39,072 nt of DNA from an uncultured Acidiferrobacteraceae bacterium (GCA_913031305.1 CAJWEF010000008.1:1-39072); one strand, 5' to 3'. Shown: positions 8,285 to 17,214, counted from the stretch's first letter. Numbers and translations: made by a program. The notes: a model not told the origin generated them from the letters alone.

Positions 8285-9196
8285 GTGACAGTAACTGTTG
8301 TCAGTTCCGCGACGAAGGAAGTGAAGATTGGGTTTGATCAGCCATTTTGCATGATAGGAGAGAGGATTAATCCGACCGGACGCAAGGCGCTGGCCGCTGA
8401 AATGAAAGCGGGTGATTACGCTCGTGTGGAATCAGATGCACTCGCCCAGGTGGCTGCGGGCGCTCATATGCTCGATATCAATGCTGGAATCCCGCTCGCC
8501 GATGAGCCGGCTATATTGGCCGAGTGTGTTCAACTGGTGCAGTCACTGACTAATGTACCACTGTCTATCGATTCTTCTATTGTCGCAGCACTAGAGTCGG
8601 GGCTAGCTGTCTACCAGGGTAAGGCGCTGGTTAATTCGGTAACGGGTGAAGATGAAAGAATGGAGCAGGTCTTACCGCTGGTAAAGAAATACGGTGCAGC
8701 TGTTGTGGCTATCTCGAACGACGAGACGGGAATCTCCGAGGATCCGAACGTGCGCTTCGATGTGGCTCGAAAGATCGTTGAGCGCGCGGCCGATTACGGC
8801 ATTCCCGCTGAGGATGTGGTGATTGATCCACTGGTGATGCCGATCGGCGCCCTGAATGATTCGGGCCGACAGGTGATGCATATTCTGAAGCGACTGCGCG
8901 ATGAATTAAAGGTCAACAGCACCTGCGGCGCATCGAACGTCAGTTTCGGCTTACCTAACCGCAATGGTTTGAATGCGGCGTTCTTAACCATGGCCATTGG
9001 TGCCGGGATGACATCAGCTATTACCAGCCCATTGCACGGCGAGGTTATGGCGGCTGTGATGGGGGCGGATGTCATGATGGGGCACGATCCAGATTGCCTG
9101 CGCTGGATTGCACGCTATCGCGACCCACTGGGCGAAGGTCTGTCCGGTGTTCGAGAGGGCCGCCGTCGTGGCCGGCGTCGTGCGGCCGATGGCTGA
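8285..9196 (+). CDS. Methyltetrahydrofolate:corrinoid methyltransferase (AcsE/MtvA-like, pterin-binding domain)
   Basis: GTG start; MIGERINPTGRKALAAEM, MLDINAGIPLADEPAIL, PLSIDSS, NSVTGEDERMEQVLPLVKKYGAAVVAISND, VIDPLVMPIGA, STCGASNVSFGLPNR. Confidence 0.92.
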   Translation: MTVTVVSSATKEVKIGFDQPFCMIGERINPTGRKALAAEMKAGDYARVESDALAQVAAGAHMLDINAGIPLADEPAILAECVQLVQSLTNVPLSIDSSIVAALESGLAVYQGKALVNSVTGEDERMEQVLPLVKKYGAAVVAISNDETGISEDPNVRFDVARKIVERAADYGIPAEDVVIDPLVMPIGALNDSGRQVMHILKRLRDELKVNSTCGASNVSFGLPNRNGLNAAFLTMAIGAGMTSAITSPLHGEVMAAVMGADVMMGHDPDCLRWIARYRDPLGEGLSGVREGRRRGRRRAADG

Positions 9197-9590
9197 GCAA
9201 CACACTTCAGGCAGTTGTCTATGCGGGGCTGTGTCGTTTACGGTCCGTGGGCCGCTTCGTCCGGTGTTGGCCTGCCATTGTTCACAGTGCCGTAAGACCA
9301 GCGGTCATTACTGGGCGGCAACAGCAGCGCCGTCGGACTGTGTGGAGATTACCCGCGAGGGCGCTCTGGAATGGTTTCAATCCTCGGCTCAGGCGCAAAG
9401 AGGGTTTTGTCGTCGTTGTGGGTCTAGCTTGTTCTGGCGTCACGCGTCCCGGGATGCCTGGGGGATAGCGGCTGGCGCGTTGGATAGCCCGACCGGCCTA
9501 CACACCCAGGCCCATATATTTTTTGCCGACGCATCAGATTACTACCTTATTCACCCCGATGAGGCAACAATTGAGGGCAGTCCCAGTTGA
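9189..9590 (+). CDS. GFA-family (glutathione-dependent formaldehyde-activating-like) zinc protein
   Basis: GSCLCGAVSFTVRGP...ACHCSQCRKTSG...GFCRRCGSSLFWR; ATG at 9189 overlaps the stop of the upstream methyltransferase gene by 8 nt. Confidence 0.88.
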   Translation: MAEQHTSGSCLCGAVSFTVRGPLRPVLACHCSQCRKTSGHYWAATAAPSDCVEITREGALEWFQSSAQAQRGFCRRCGSSLFWRHASRDAWGIAAGALDSPTGLHTQAHIFFADASDYYLIHPDEATIEGSPS

Positions 9591-11629
9591 GTACTGCTCA
9601 CGCTACTGAAACTGCACTCGCAGCAGGTGGGGATGTGCTGGTGGTATTTACCCCATCCGGTCGCAGGGGGCGTGTTGCCCATGGGACGACCGTGCTGCAG
9701 GCAGCGCGCGAACTTGGCGTCGATTTGGATTCGGTGTGCGGGGGTCGGGCGATCTGTGGTCGCTGCCAGGTGACTCTAAGTGAGGGGTCATTTCCCAAAC
9801 ACGGTATTGAATCGCGGCCGGAGCACCTTTCCGACTTTGGTGGGAATGAGGTTGATTACAACGCGGTAAGTGGTCTGGCCCAGAGTCGGCGATTGGGGTG
9901 CTCAGCCCGGTTGCTTGGTGATGCTGTGATCGATGTGCCACCTGAGAGCCAGGTTCATCGCCAAGTGATCCGCAAGCGAACCGAAGTGCACGATCTGTCA
10001 GTTAACCCCCTGGTGCATTTGCACGTGGTTGAAGTCAGCCCACCCAACATGCACGAGGCAGTGTCTGATCTGCGCCGCCTGGAAGAGGAATTAGAATTCG
10101 AATGGGCTTTGACGGGGCTCAGCTGTGACCCGCAGGTACTGGCAAAACTGCAAGCCGTGATGCGCGAGGGTAATTGGCAGGTCACGGTTGCCGTATTTCA
10201 GCAACGCGAGATTATCGCTATCTGGCCTGGTTATCACGACACGGCGCTAGGGCTTGCGGTTGATGTGGGTTCAACCACGATTGCCATGCATCTTATTGAA
10301 CTGACCAGCGGCCAGTCTCTTGCCTCGGTTGGTCAGATGAATCCGCAGATCCGGTTTGGCGAAGATCTGATGAGCCGCGTCTCTTACGTGATGATGCATC
10401 CGGGTAGCGAACAGGAGATGTCTCGCGTAGTGCGCCAGACTCTGACAGAACTGGTAACACAGGTCTGCCAAGAAACTGACAGCAATGTTGATGACATACT
10501 CGACTGCGCTTTTGTCGGCAACCCGATCATGCATCACCTGCTGTTAGGACTTTCTCCAGTTGAATTAGGCGCAGCGCCGTTTGCGCTTGCCACGGACAGC
10601 GCTATCACGATGCCCGCACACGAACTTAATCTTGGTCTCAATCGCGGTGCACGCTGTTATGTGCTGCCTTGTATTGCGGGCCACGTTGGCGCTGACTGCG
10701 CAGCTGTGGTTTTGTCCGAGGCACCGTATCTGCGCAAGGAAATGACTTTGCTGGTTGATATAGGTACCAACGCAGAGATCGTCCTGGGAAACCGAGACCG
10801 CCTGTTGGCAGCCAGCAGCCCCACGGGCCCAGCCTTTGAAGGAGCGCAGATCAGCGGTGGTCAGCGTGCCGCCCCTGGGGCGATTGAGCGGGTGCGTATT
10901 GATCGCGAAACCCTGGAACCTCGGATCCGGGTGATCGGTTGCGACCTGTGGTCTGACGACCCCGGGTTTGACGAGGCGGTCGCCGCGGTAGGTATTACGG
11001 GCATTTGTGGTTCGGGGATTATCGAAGTGGTGGCCGAGATGTACCTTGCTGGCATACTCAGCTCCGACGGAGCCATCGATGGCAATTTGTCTCAACACTC
11101 GGCCCGGGTGATCGCAGATGGCAGAACCTTCGCTTTTGTCCTGTACAAGGGAGATATTACCGTCACAGTTACCCAAAACGATGTGCGCGCCATCCAGCTT
11201 GCTAAAGCAGCGCTTTACGCCGGGATTCGATTGTTAATGGATAAACTTGACGTGGAAGAGATTGACCGTATTCGTCTGGCTGGTGCGTTTGGTTCCCATA
11301 TTGATGTTAAGTACGCTATGGTGCTGGGTCTGATTCCTGACTGTGAATTGGGTAATGTCACCTCGGCAGGCAATGCGGCAGGGAGCGGCGCTCATATTGC
11401 CTTGGTTGATGTGAACGCCCGCCGGGAGATCGAAAGGGAAATCCGTAAAATAGAGAAAATCGAAACTGCCGTCGAACCCAGATTCCAGGAGCATTTTGTT
11501 GAGGCGATAGCTATCCCCCATAAAAGCGCCCAGTTCGCCCAGTTGTCCAAGGCGGTCACATGGCCAACCCGCATAACCGGGGCAAAGACGCAGACGATGA
11601 CGGGCAACCAGCGTCGCCGCAGGCGCTGA
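9587..11629 (+). CDS. ASKHA domain (DUF4445) 2Fe-2S corrinoid activation/reactivation protein, RACo/RamA-like
   Basis: TTG start overlapping the GFA stop; N-terminal ferredoxin motif VCGGRAICGRCQVTL...GCSARL; ASKHA motifs GLAVDVGSTTIAMHL, LLVDIGTNAEIVLGN, GICGSGIIEVVAEM, RLAGAFGSHID. Confidence 0.93.
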   Translation: MSTAHATETALAAGGDVLVVFTPSGRRGRVAHGTTVLQAARELGVDLDSVCGGRAICGRCQVTLSEGSFPKHGIESRPEHLSDFGGNEVDYNAVSGLAQSRRLGCSARLLGDAVIDVPPESQVHRQVIRKRTEVHDLSVNPLVHLHVVEVSPPNMHEAVSDLRRLEEELEFEWALTGLSCDPQVLAKLQAVMREGNWQVTVAVFQQREIIAIWPGYHDTALGLAVDVGSTTIAMHLIELTSGQSLASVGQMNPQIRFGEDLMSRVSYVMMHPGSEQEMSRVVRQTLTELVTQVCQETDSNVDDILDCAFVGNPIMHHLLLGLSPVELGAAPFALATDSAITMPAHELNLGLNRGARCYVLPCIAGHVGADCAAVVLSEAPYLRKEMTLLVDIGTNAEIVLGNRDRLLAASSPTGPAFEGAQISGGQRAAPGAIERVRIDRETLEPRIRVIGCDLWSDDPGFDEAVAAVGITGICGSGIIEVVAEMYLAGILSSDGAIDGNLSQHSARVIADGRTFAFVLYKGDITVTVTQNDVRAIQLAKAALYAGIRLLMDKLDVEEIDRIRLAGAFGSHIDVKYAMVLGLIPDCELGNVTSAGNAAGSGAHIALVDVNARREIEREIRKIEKIETAVEPRFQEHFVEAIAIPHKSAQFAQLSKAVTWPTRITGAKTQTMTGNQRRRRR

Positions 11630-11705
11630 CTATTTCCCGCTTGCCCGGACACGGTGGTGCGACTACCCTTGAATCTCGCGATACCTTATTCGGGAGATTG
11701 GTGCT

Positions 11706-12362
11706 GTGACCATCGATATCTTAAGACAGGTAACTTTGTTCTCCACCTTGGAGGATCACGACCTGCAGGCCCTGACCGCACTGGCCAGGCCGATCACAGT
11801 GCAACGTGGCGAGATCATCATCAGCCAGGGTTCGGTCGGGGACGCGCTTTATGTCGTCATCAGCGGCCGTGTTCGGGTTTATGTGTCAGATAAGGACGGC
11901 AAGGAGATGGTGCTCGCATTGGAGGGTTCCTCAGCAGTATTTGGAGAAATTGCTGTGCTTGACGGAGCCGTTCGTTCGGCATCTATCGCCGCTATGGAGA
12001 AAACTGAATTACTCAAGATAGGTGCAGATGATTTTTTTGCTTTACTTGAGCGCAATACTGAGCTCAACCGCTCGGTGATCCAAAGCTTGGCCGGGCGAAT
12101 TCGAAAGCTAACCCACGGGGCTCAGGGGCTTGCCTTAGATAGTGTTTACCGGCGGCTGATCGCCCGTCTACAAGAGTGTGCCGTGGAGGAAAACAGCGAG
12201 TGGGTTATTACCGAACGGCTGACCCACCAGTTGCTCGCCGACATGATCGGTTGCTCCCGGGAAATGGTTAGCAGAATCATGAGCGATCTGGTTAAGGGTG
12301 GATACATCCGTATTGAGCCAGGTCGCTGGGTTATCGAACGCAAGTTGCCCGCGGACTATTGA
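11706..12362 (+). CDS. Crp/Fnr family transcriptional regulator
   Basis: GTG start; cyclic-nucleotide-binding fold (GDALYVVISGRVRVYV...GEIAVLDGAVRSASIAA) plus HTH LADMIGCSREMVSRIMSDLVKGGYI. Confidence 0.9.
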   Translation: MTIDILRQVTLFSTLEDHDLQALTALARPITVQRGEIIISQGSVGDALYVVISGRVRVYVSDKDGKEMVLALEGSSAVFGEIAVLDGAVRSASIAAMEKTELLKIGADDFFALLERNTELNRSVIQSLAGRIRKLTHGAQGLALDSVYRRLIARLQECAVEENSEWVITERLTHQLLADMIGCSREMVSRIMSDLVKGGYIRIEPGRWVIERKLPADY

Positions 12363-12583
12363 TAGTTGCCAGTTAGCAGCTAGAGCCTATCCAGCCACTC
12401 GACGGGCTTGGAATCTTCACCGATACCTTCGCCCGATGTTCCCACTCGGCGTTATAGTGGCTGTTCAGTAGGTGACAGTCGGTCCTTATTTCGCGATTTA
12501 GTTCGCTGGGTAGTATCTTATGGCTGGCTGCTCCTTTAACCCCAGGTGATTCCGTGTAGAGGGAGTCCCGCAGCTTAATCGAG

Positions 12584-13444
12584 ATGGTCGGCCAGTTTAT
12601 TGGTAACGAGGTCAAGGAGGCATATGTGTCAGCCGGGGTGATTCAAAAAATGCACACCAAGGCCGCTTCGCCAGTGGAGTATCAGTTACCTATTGGCGAA
12701 GCACTGGTAGGGCTCAATGCGTTATTGGGCCGTGAACTTGAAATCGAATTCTGCGGTGAAATATTTTGCCTAAGCTGTGGGTGTAAGACCAATAAAAGCT
12801 TTAATCAAGGGCATTGTTATCCCTGTTTCAAACGGCTCGCGGCCTGTGACCAATGCATCATAAAGCCAGAGTTGTGCCATTTTCATGAAGGAACTTGCCG
12901 GGAGCCAGAGTGGGGTCAGGCCCATTGCCTGCAGTCCCATATCGTGTACCTTGCTAATTCATCCGGGCTGAAAGTCGGCGTCACCCGGGCTACCCAGATT
13001 CCCACTCGCTGGATTGATCAGGGGGCTTCCCAGGCGCTACCTCTCTTTGAGGTCAGCGAGCGGCGAATTGCCGGATTACTGGAGGTTGCGATACGTACTG
13101 TCGTATCCGACCGTACGAACTGGCGCGGTATGCTCAAGGGAACTCCTGACCAGCTTGATCTGGTGGCTGAGCGAGAACGGTTGCTCGCGCAGGCGGATGC
13201 TGCCATAGACCCCGTGACCGAAGCTATTGACCCAGGCCAGGCGCGCTTGATGAAAGAAGCCTCTCCGATCCAGATTCAGTACCCGGTGAGCGAGTATCCG
13301 CAAAAAATAAGCGCCCTTAACCTCGATAAGACGCCCCGGATTACGGGACGTCTTATCGGTATCAAGGGCCAGTATCTGATTTTGGACAGCGGTGTACTGA
13401 ATATCCGCAAGTTCGGCGGTTACCGGCTTACCCTGGAGTACTAG
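12584..13444 (+). CDS. DUF2797 domain-containing protein (start uncertain; GTG at about 12626 also possible)
   Basis: CLSCGCKTNKSFNQGHCYPCF...CHFHEGTCREPEWGQAHCLQSHIVYLANSSGLKVGVTRATQIPTRWIDQGA. Confidence 0.8.
   Translation: MVGQFIGNEVKEAYVSAGVIQKMHTKAASPVEYQLPIGEALVGLNALLGRELEIEFCGEIFCLSCGCKTNKSFNQGHCYPCFKRLAACDQCIIKPELCHFHEGTCREPEWGQAHCLQSHIVYLANSSGLKVGVTRATQIPTRWIDQGASQALPLFEVSERRIAGLLEVAIRTVVSDRTNWRGMLKGTPDQLDLVAERERLLAQADAAIDPVTEAIDPGQARLMKEASPIQIQYPVSEYPQKISALNLDKTPRITGRLIGIKGQYLILDSGVLNIRKFGGYRLTLEY
13324..13358. repeat. Near-perfect inverted repeat inside the 3' part of the DUF2797 CDS
   Basis: cgataagacgccccg-gatta-cgggacgtcttatcg: 14 of 15 arm positions pair, 5-nt loop. Confidence 0.85.
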
Positions 13445-13491
13445 CAGGCCTTGCTTCCGGGGCGCGCGTGCGCGAGCCTGGAGAGGCTTGG

Positions 13492-14880
13492 TTAGGCTGC
13501 GGCGACTCCCAGATGGTCACGCCAGCCCGGGTAGAGTGCGTCGGCATCCTGTGGAAACGACTCGAAGGCGCGCGCGAACTCCCTGTGATCCTTGGCCCAT
13601 TCGATGGGATCGACGCCAGCGAGCCAGCACTGGTAGGCCTGGCGCAGTGAAACTGCTCCCGCAGCCGGACTGTCGATATGCCCATAACTGCCACCTCCGG
13701 CCGTGTTGATGAGGTTGCCGTGTCCCAGGTTCTCGAGAAACCCGGGCAGTCGCAGTGCGTTCATGCCCCCGGAGATGATCGGGGTGGTTGGCTTCATGCC
13801 TAGCCATTCCTGGTGATAGGCCGGCCCGGTGTAACTGTCGCGCTCGATGATGTAAGCGATCGCACGGTCATCGCGCTCACCTTCCATCTTGCCGTAACCC
13901 ATGGTACCCACATGTATGCCTGAGGCACCTTGCAGGCGCGACATCTTGGCGAGTACGTAGGCGGTGTAACCCCGTTTCGCTGAAGGTGAGGTTACTGCGC
14001 CGTGGCCGGCCCGGTGGTAGTGCAGGTACTGATTGGGAAACCAGCGCCGGGCCGTAGTAACCATGCCTGGTCCACCGACATAGCCGTCGACCAGGAAAGC
14101 GCAATGGTCTGCAAATTCGCCGAATTGCGAAAGAATAAATTCACCCCGGGCAACCATCTCGTTATGGCAGTCAGCGGTAATGTTTGCAGAGAACAGCTTG
14201 GCATCGCCAGTATCGTCCTGCGCCCGCGCCATTGCGTCGACTACCAGCGGAATAACCTCCTTCATCGGTGCGAAAGTCTGGTTACCCTGGGGCTCGTCAT
14301 TCTTGATGAAGTCACCACCCATCCAGAACTGGTAGGCTGCCTCGGCAAATGGCTTCGGCCGCAGTCCCAGTTTAGGCTTGATAATGGTCCCGGCGATATA
14401 ACCCCCGTCTACGATCGGGCGTCCCAGGACACGCCACAGATCGGATATGTCTTTGGCAGGCCCATCGAACAGTTGCACTGCCCTTGGCGGCACATAGAAG
14501 TCATACATCTTAGCGTGTTCAATATCGCCCATACCCTGGTTGTTGCCGATCGTGAGGGTCAGGAAAGAAGCAATCATCATGCGCCCATCGGTGATATTGC
14601 GATCGAACAGTTCCAGCGGGTAGGCGATACGCATATCCTCGCTGGCTTCGTCTATTTGATAGACCAGGGCATCGACCCCTTTGGTAAAGTCATCTGTAGT
14701 AGAAACGTCCACGTTCGTTCCGGTGGACGATTCAGCGGCAAAGTGGGCCGCCCCTTCAAGATAGCCGGTGCCGGGTTTGGGTTTCATCCGGTAGGCACAA
14801 AGGATATGTCGACCTTCGTCGATGAGAGCCTGCTCATCAAGATTGAGGTCGGCGTAACGACTGGATTGATTTAAAGACAC
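13492..14880 (-). CDS. cbbM: Ribulose-1,5-bisphosphate carboxylase/oxygenase, form II
   Basis: GTG start with GGGAG upstream; [85 protein letters not shown]; full-length 462 aa. Confidence 0.98.
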   Translation of the reverse strand: MSLNQSSRYADLNLDEQALIDEGRHILCAYRMKPKPGTGYLEGAAHFAAESSTGTNVDVSTTDDFTKGVDALVYQIDEASEDMRIAYPLELFDRNITDGRMMIASFLTLTIGNNQGMGDIEHAKMYDFYVPPRAVQLFDGPAKDISDLWRVLGRPIVDGGYIAGTIIKPKLGLRPKPFAEAAYQFWMGGDFIKNDEPQGNQTFAPMKEVIPLVVDAMARAQDDTGDAKLFSANITADCHNEMVARGEFILSQFGEFADHCAFLVDGYVGGPGMVTTARRWFPNQYLHYHRAGHGAVTSPSAKRGYTAYVLAKMSRLQGASGIHVGTMGYGKMEGERDDRAIAYIIERDSYTGPAYHQEWLGMKPTTPIISGGMNALRLPGFLENLGHGNLINTAGGGSYGHIDSPAAGAVSLRQAYQCWLAGVDPIEWAKDHREFARAFESFPQDADALYPGWRDHLGVAAA

Positions 14881-15090
14881 TGCCTTTTACTCCCAGGTTG
14901 TCCCGCACCTGTCCGTCAGGCCTGTGTTAAGCGTTGATGGGTCTGAAGCGGGTAATGTTAATAGCGTCTGCAGGTCTAACGATAAACTGGCATAACCATA
15001 AATAAAAGTAAGATTAAATGATATTAAAAATAAGTAAAACATTATGCGACGATGTTGCACTCATTTCTGGTCTGGCGTTTTGATGGCGGC

Positions 15091-16311
15091 CTATGGCGCG
15101 CTTATCCGCACCGGTGCCGGTTGGCCCAGGATCATGCCATTGGCAGGTCCAGGACGGGCGGGTATGTTGCAGGACAACAGGAGCGACAGGCCCGCTAGGG
15201 CAGCGCCGACAAGAAATACCGTCGCCGGCGAGTTCAACCAGAGTATCCCGAGTACCACCGGCAGGATCACCGCCGCGATATGGTTGATCGTGAAAGCGAC
15301 TCCGGCACTGGAGGCAAAGTCAGCCGGATCGGCAATTTTTTGAAAATAAGTCTTGATGGCAATTGCCAGGGCAAAAAAGAAATGGTCGACGATATACAAT
15401 CCGGCTGCCAGTTCTGCATTGTTGACGAAAGCGTAGGCGATGAACACGATCACCAAGCCAGTGTACTCAAAGACCAATGCCGCTCTTTCCCCCACAATGC
15501 CGATCAGTCGTCCAATGCGTGCGGCAAACAGTACATTCAATGTGGCGTTGATCAGGAACAGGACAGAGATGGCGGCGACACTGTAGCCGAACTTCTCGAC
15601 CATTAGAAAGCCGGCAAAAACGATAAATATCTGCCGCCGTGCGCCGGACAGAAAGGTCAGGGCGTAGTACAGCCAGTATCGCTTGCGCAGAACCATGTGC
15701 CGGTGCTGGCGAATCTTGACGGGGAACTGTGGAAAAGACACAGCACAGATTAGAGCGATCAGCACCGTGGCAGCACCACCGAGTGCGTAGACCACAGTGA
15801 AGCCGAGACCCGCTAGATCAAACGCCAGCCAGATCATGCCGAAGGTTACAATCGAGGTGAAAGCGCCCACCGCAATGATGCGCCCCAGCACTTCAGGCGC
15901 TTTGTGCTTATCCAGCCACTGTAGCGACAGGGAGGTCTGGATGGTCTCATAGTAGTGATAGCCGACGGACATGATGACCGTAGTGATGTATAGACCCATG
16001 ACATTTGGGAAAAATCCGGTAATCAAAGTGCCCACCCCTAGCAGCGCCAACGAGATCAGCGCGATGGATTGCTCCCGAAGAAGAAACAGCAGAAAGACCA
16101 CGGCAAAGGCCAGGAATCCGGGTATCTCCCGAAGGCTTTGCAGCACACCGATCTCAACTCCAGTGAATGCGGCACGCTCGATCGCAAAGTTATTCAATAG
16201 TGCTTGCCAGGTGGCGAAACTCAGCGGCACGGCACCCGCCATCAGCAGCAGCAGGATCTCGGGATGGTTTCTGATATTTTTTAGGTTCACTGGTTTTGTT
16301 GGTCTGTCCAC
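15091..16311 (-). CDS. MFS transporter
   Basis: 406 aa, about 12 hydrophobic segments, MFS-like architecture; divergent from lutA. Confidence 0.8.
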   Translation of the reverse strand: MDRPTKPVNLKNIRNHPEILLLLMAGAVPLSFATWQALLNNFAIERAAFTGVEIGVLQSLREIPGFLAFAVVFLLFLLREQSIALISLALLGVGTLITGFFPNVMGLYITTVIMSVGYHYYETIQTSLSLQWLDKHKAPEVLGRIIAVGAFTSIVTFGMIWLAFDLAGLGFTVVYALGGAATVLIALICAVSFPQFPVKIRQHRHMVLRKRYWLYYALTFLSGARRQIFIVFAGFLMVEKFGYSVAAISVLFLINATLNVLFAARIGRLIGIVGERAALVFEYTGLVIVFIAYAFVNNAELAAGLYIVDHFFFALAIAIKTYFQKIADPADFASSAGVAFTINHIAAVILPVVLGILWLNSPATVFLVGAALAGLSLLLSCNIPARPGPANGMILGQPAPVRISAP

Positions 16312-16428
16312 CGTAACAACGGATAGCAGGGTTTTGTGTATTGACTACTGTTGTACAAACAGCGGAGCGATGGTGAAAAAATGATGTGAATGGTACAGTG
16401 CCGACCGACTCAACGGGATGAGTTATCA

Positions 16429-17214
16429 ATGAATTCCGATAAAATAAAAACATCGACCCAGGTTGGGCTGTTTGTTACCTGCCTGGCCGACCTTATTCGC
16501 CCCCAGATTGGTTTTGCGGCGGTGGCGTTGCTGGAGCATGCTGGCTGCACAGTCCGAGTGCCACGTAACCAGACCTGCTGCGGACAGCCTGCGCTCAACA
16601 GTGGGGATAGTGTCAGTACAATCGCAATCGCGAAAACGGTGATCAAAACTTTTGCCCAGGATGATTACGTCATCGCCCCTTCAGGTTCCTGTGTTGACAC
16701 TATATGCCACAAGTACCCCGAGCTTTTCCATAATGATGCACTTTGGGCGGGGCGAGCTCGCGCATTGGCAGCAAAAACCTGGGAACTGACAAGTTTTCTG
16801 GTCGAGGTCATGGAGTTGCAGCAGGTGGAAGCCACCTACGACGGTGTTTGCAGTTACCATGATTCGTGTTCAGGGTTACGGGAACTTGGCATCCACGATC
16901 AGCCGCGGCAACTGCTGGCCAGTGTCGTGGGTTTGGAGCTCAAGGAAATGAACGAGAATAACGTTTGTTGTGGTTTTGGAGGGCTATTTAGCGTCAAGTA
17001 CCCTGATATTTCCACCCGGATGGTCAGTAATAAATGCGCCAATATCGGTCACAGTGGGGTCGATACCTTGCTCGGTGGAGATCTAGGCTGTCTGCTCAAT
17101 ATCGCCGGTCGCCTGCGCCGTGAAGGCGCTCCGGTCAGGGTGTTTCATGTAGCTGAAGTGCTTGCTGGAATGACCGACGGACCTGCGATCGGCGAAGGAG
17201 AATCTGGCTCATGA
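16429..17214 (+). CDS. lutA: LutA-type (Fe-S)-binding protein with two CCG domains
   Basis: VGLFVTCLADLIRPQIGFAAVALLEHAGCTVRVPRNQTCCGQPALNSG ... NVCCGFGGLFSVKYPDIS; ATG at 16429. Confidence 0.9.
   Translation: MNSDKIKTSTQVGLFVTCLADLIRPQIGFAAVALLEHAGCTVRVPRNQTCCGQPALNSGDSVSTIAIAKTVIKTFAQDDYVIAPSGSCVDTICHKYPELFHNDALWAGRARALAAKTWELTSFLVEVMELQQVEATYDGVCSYHDSCSGLRELGIHDQPRQLLASVVGLELKEMNENNVCCGFGGLFSVKYPDISTRMVSNKCANIGHSGVDTLLGGDLGCLLNIAGRLRREGAPVRVFHVAEVLAGMTDGPAIGEGESGS

Noticed and set aside
10565-11176. 203-aa minus-strand ORF inside the ASKHA activator gene
   Set aside because: Antisense to clear ASKHA motifs; no supporting features.
12373-12615. 80-aa minus-strand ORF between crp and DUF2797
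   Set aside because: No recognisable domain, low-complexity composition; likely non-coding.
14002-14874. 290-aa plus-strand ORF opposite cbbM
   Set aside because: Fully antisense to a certain RuBisCO gene with intact motifs; composition looks like a shadow ORF.
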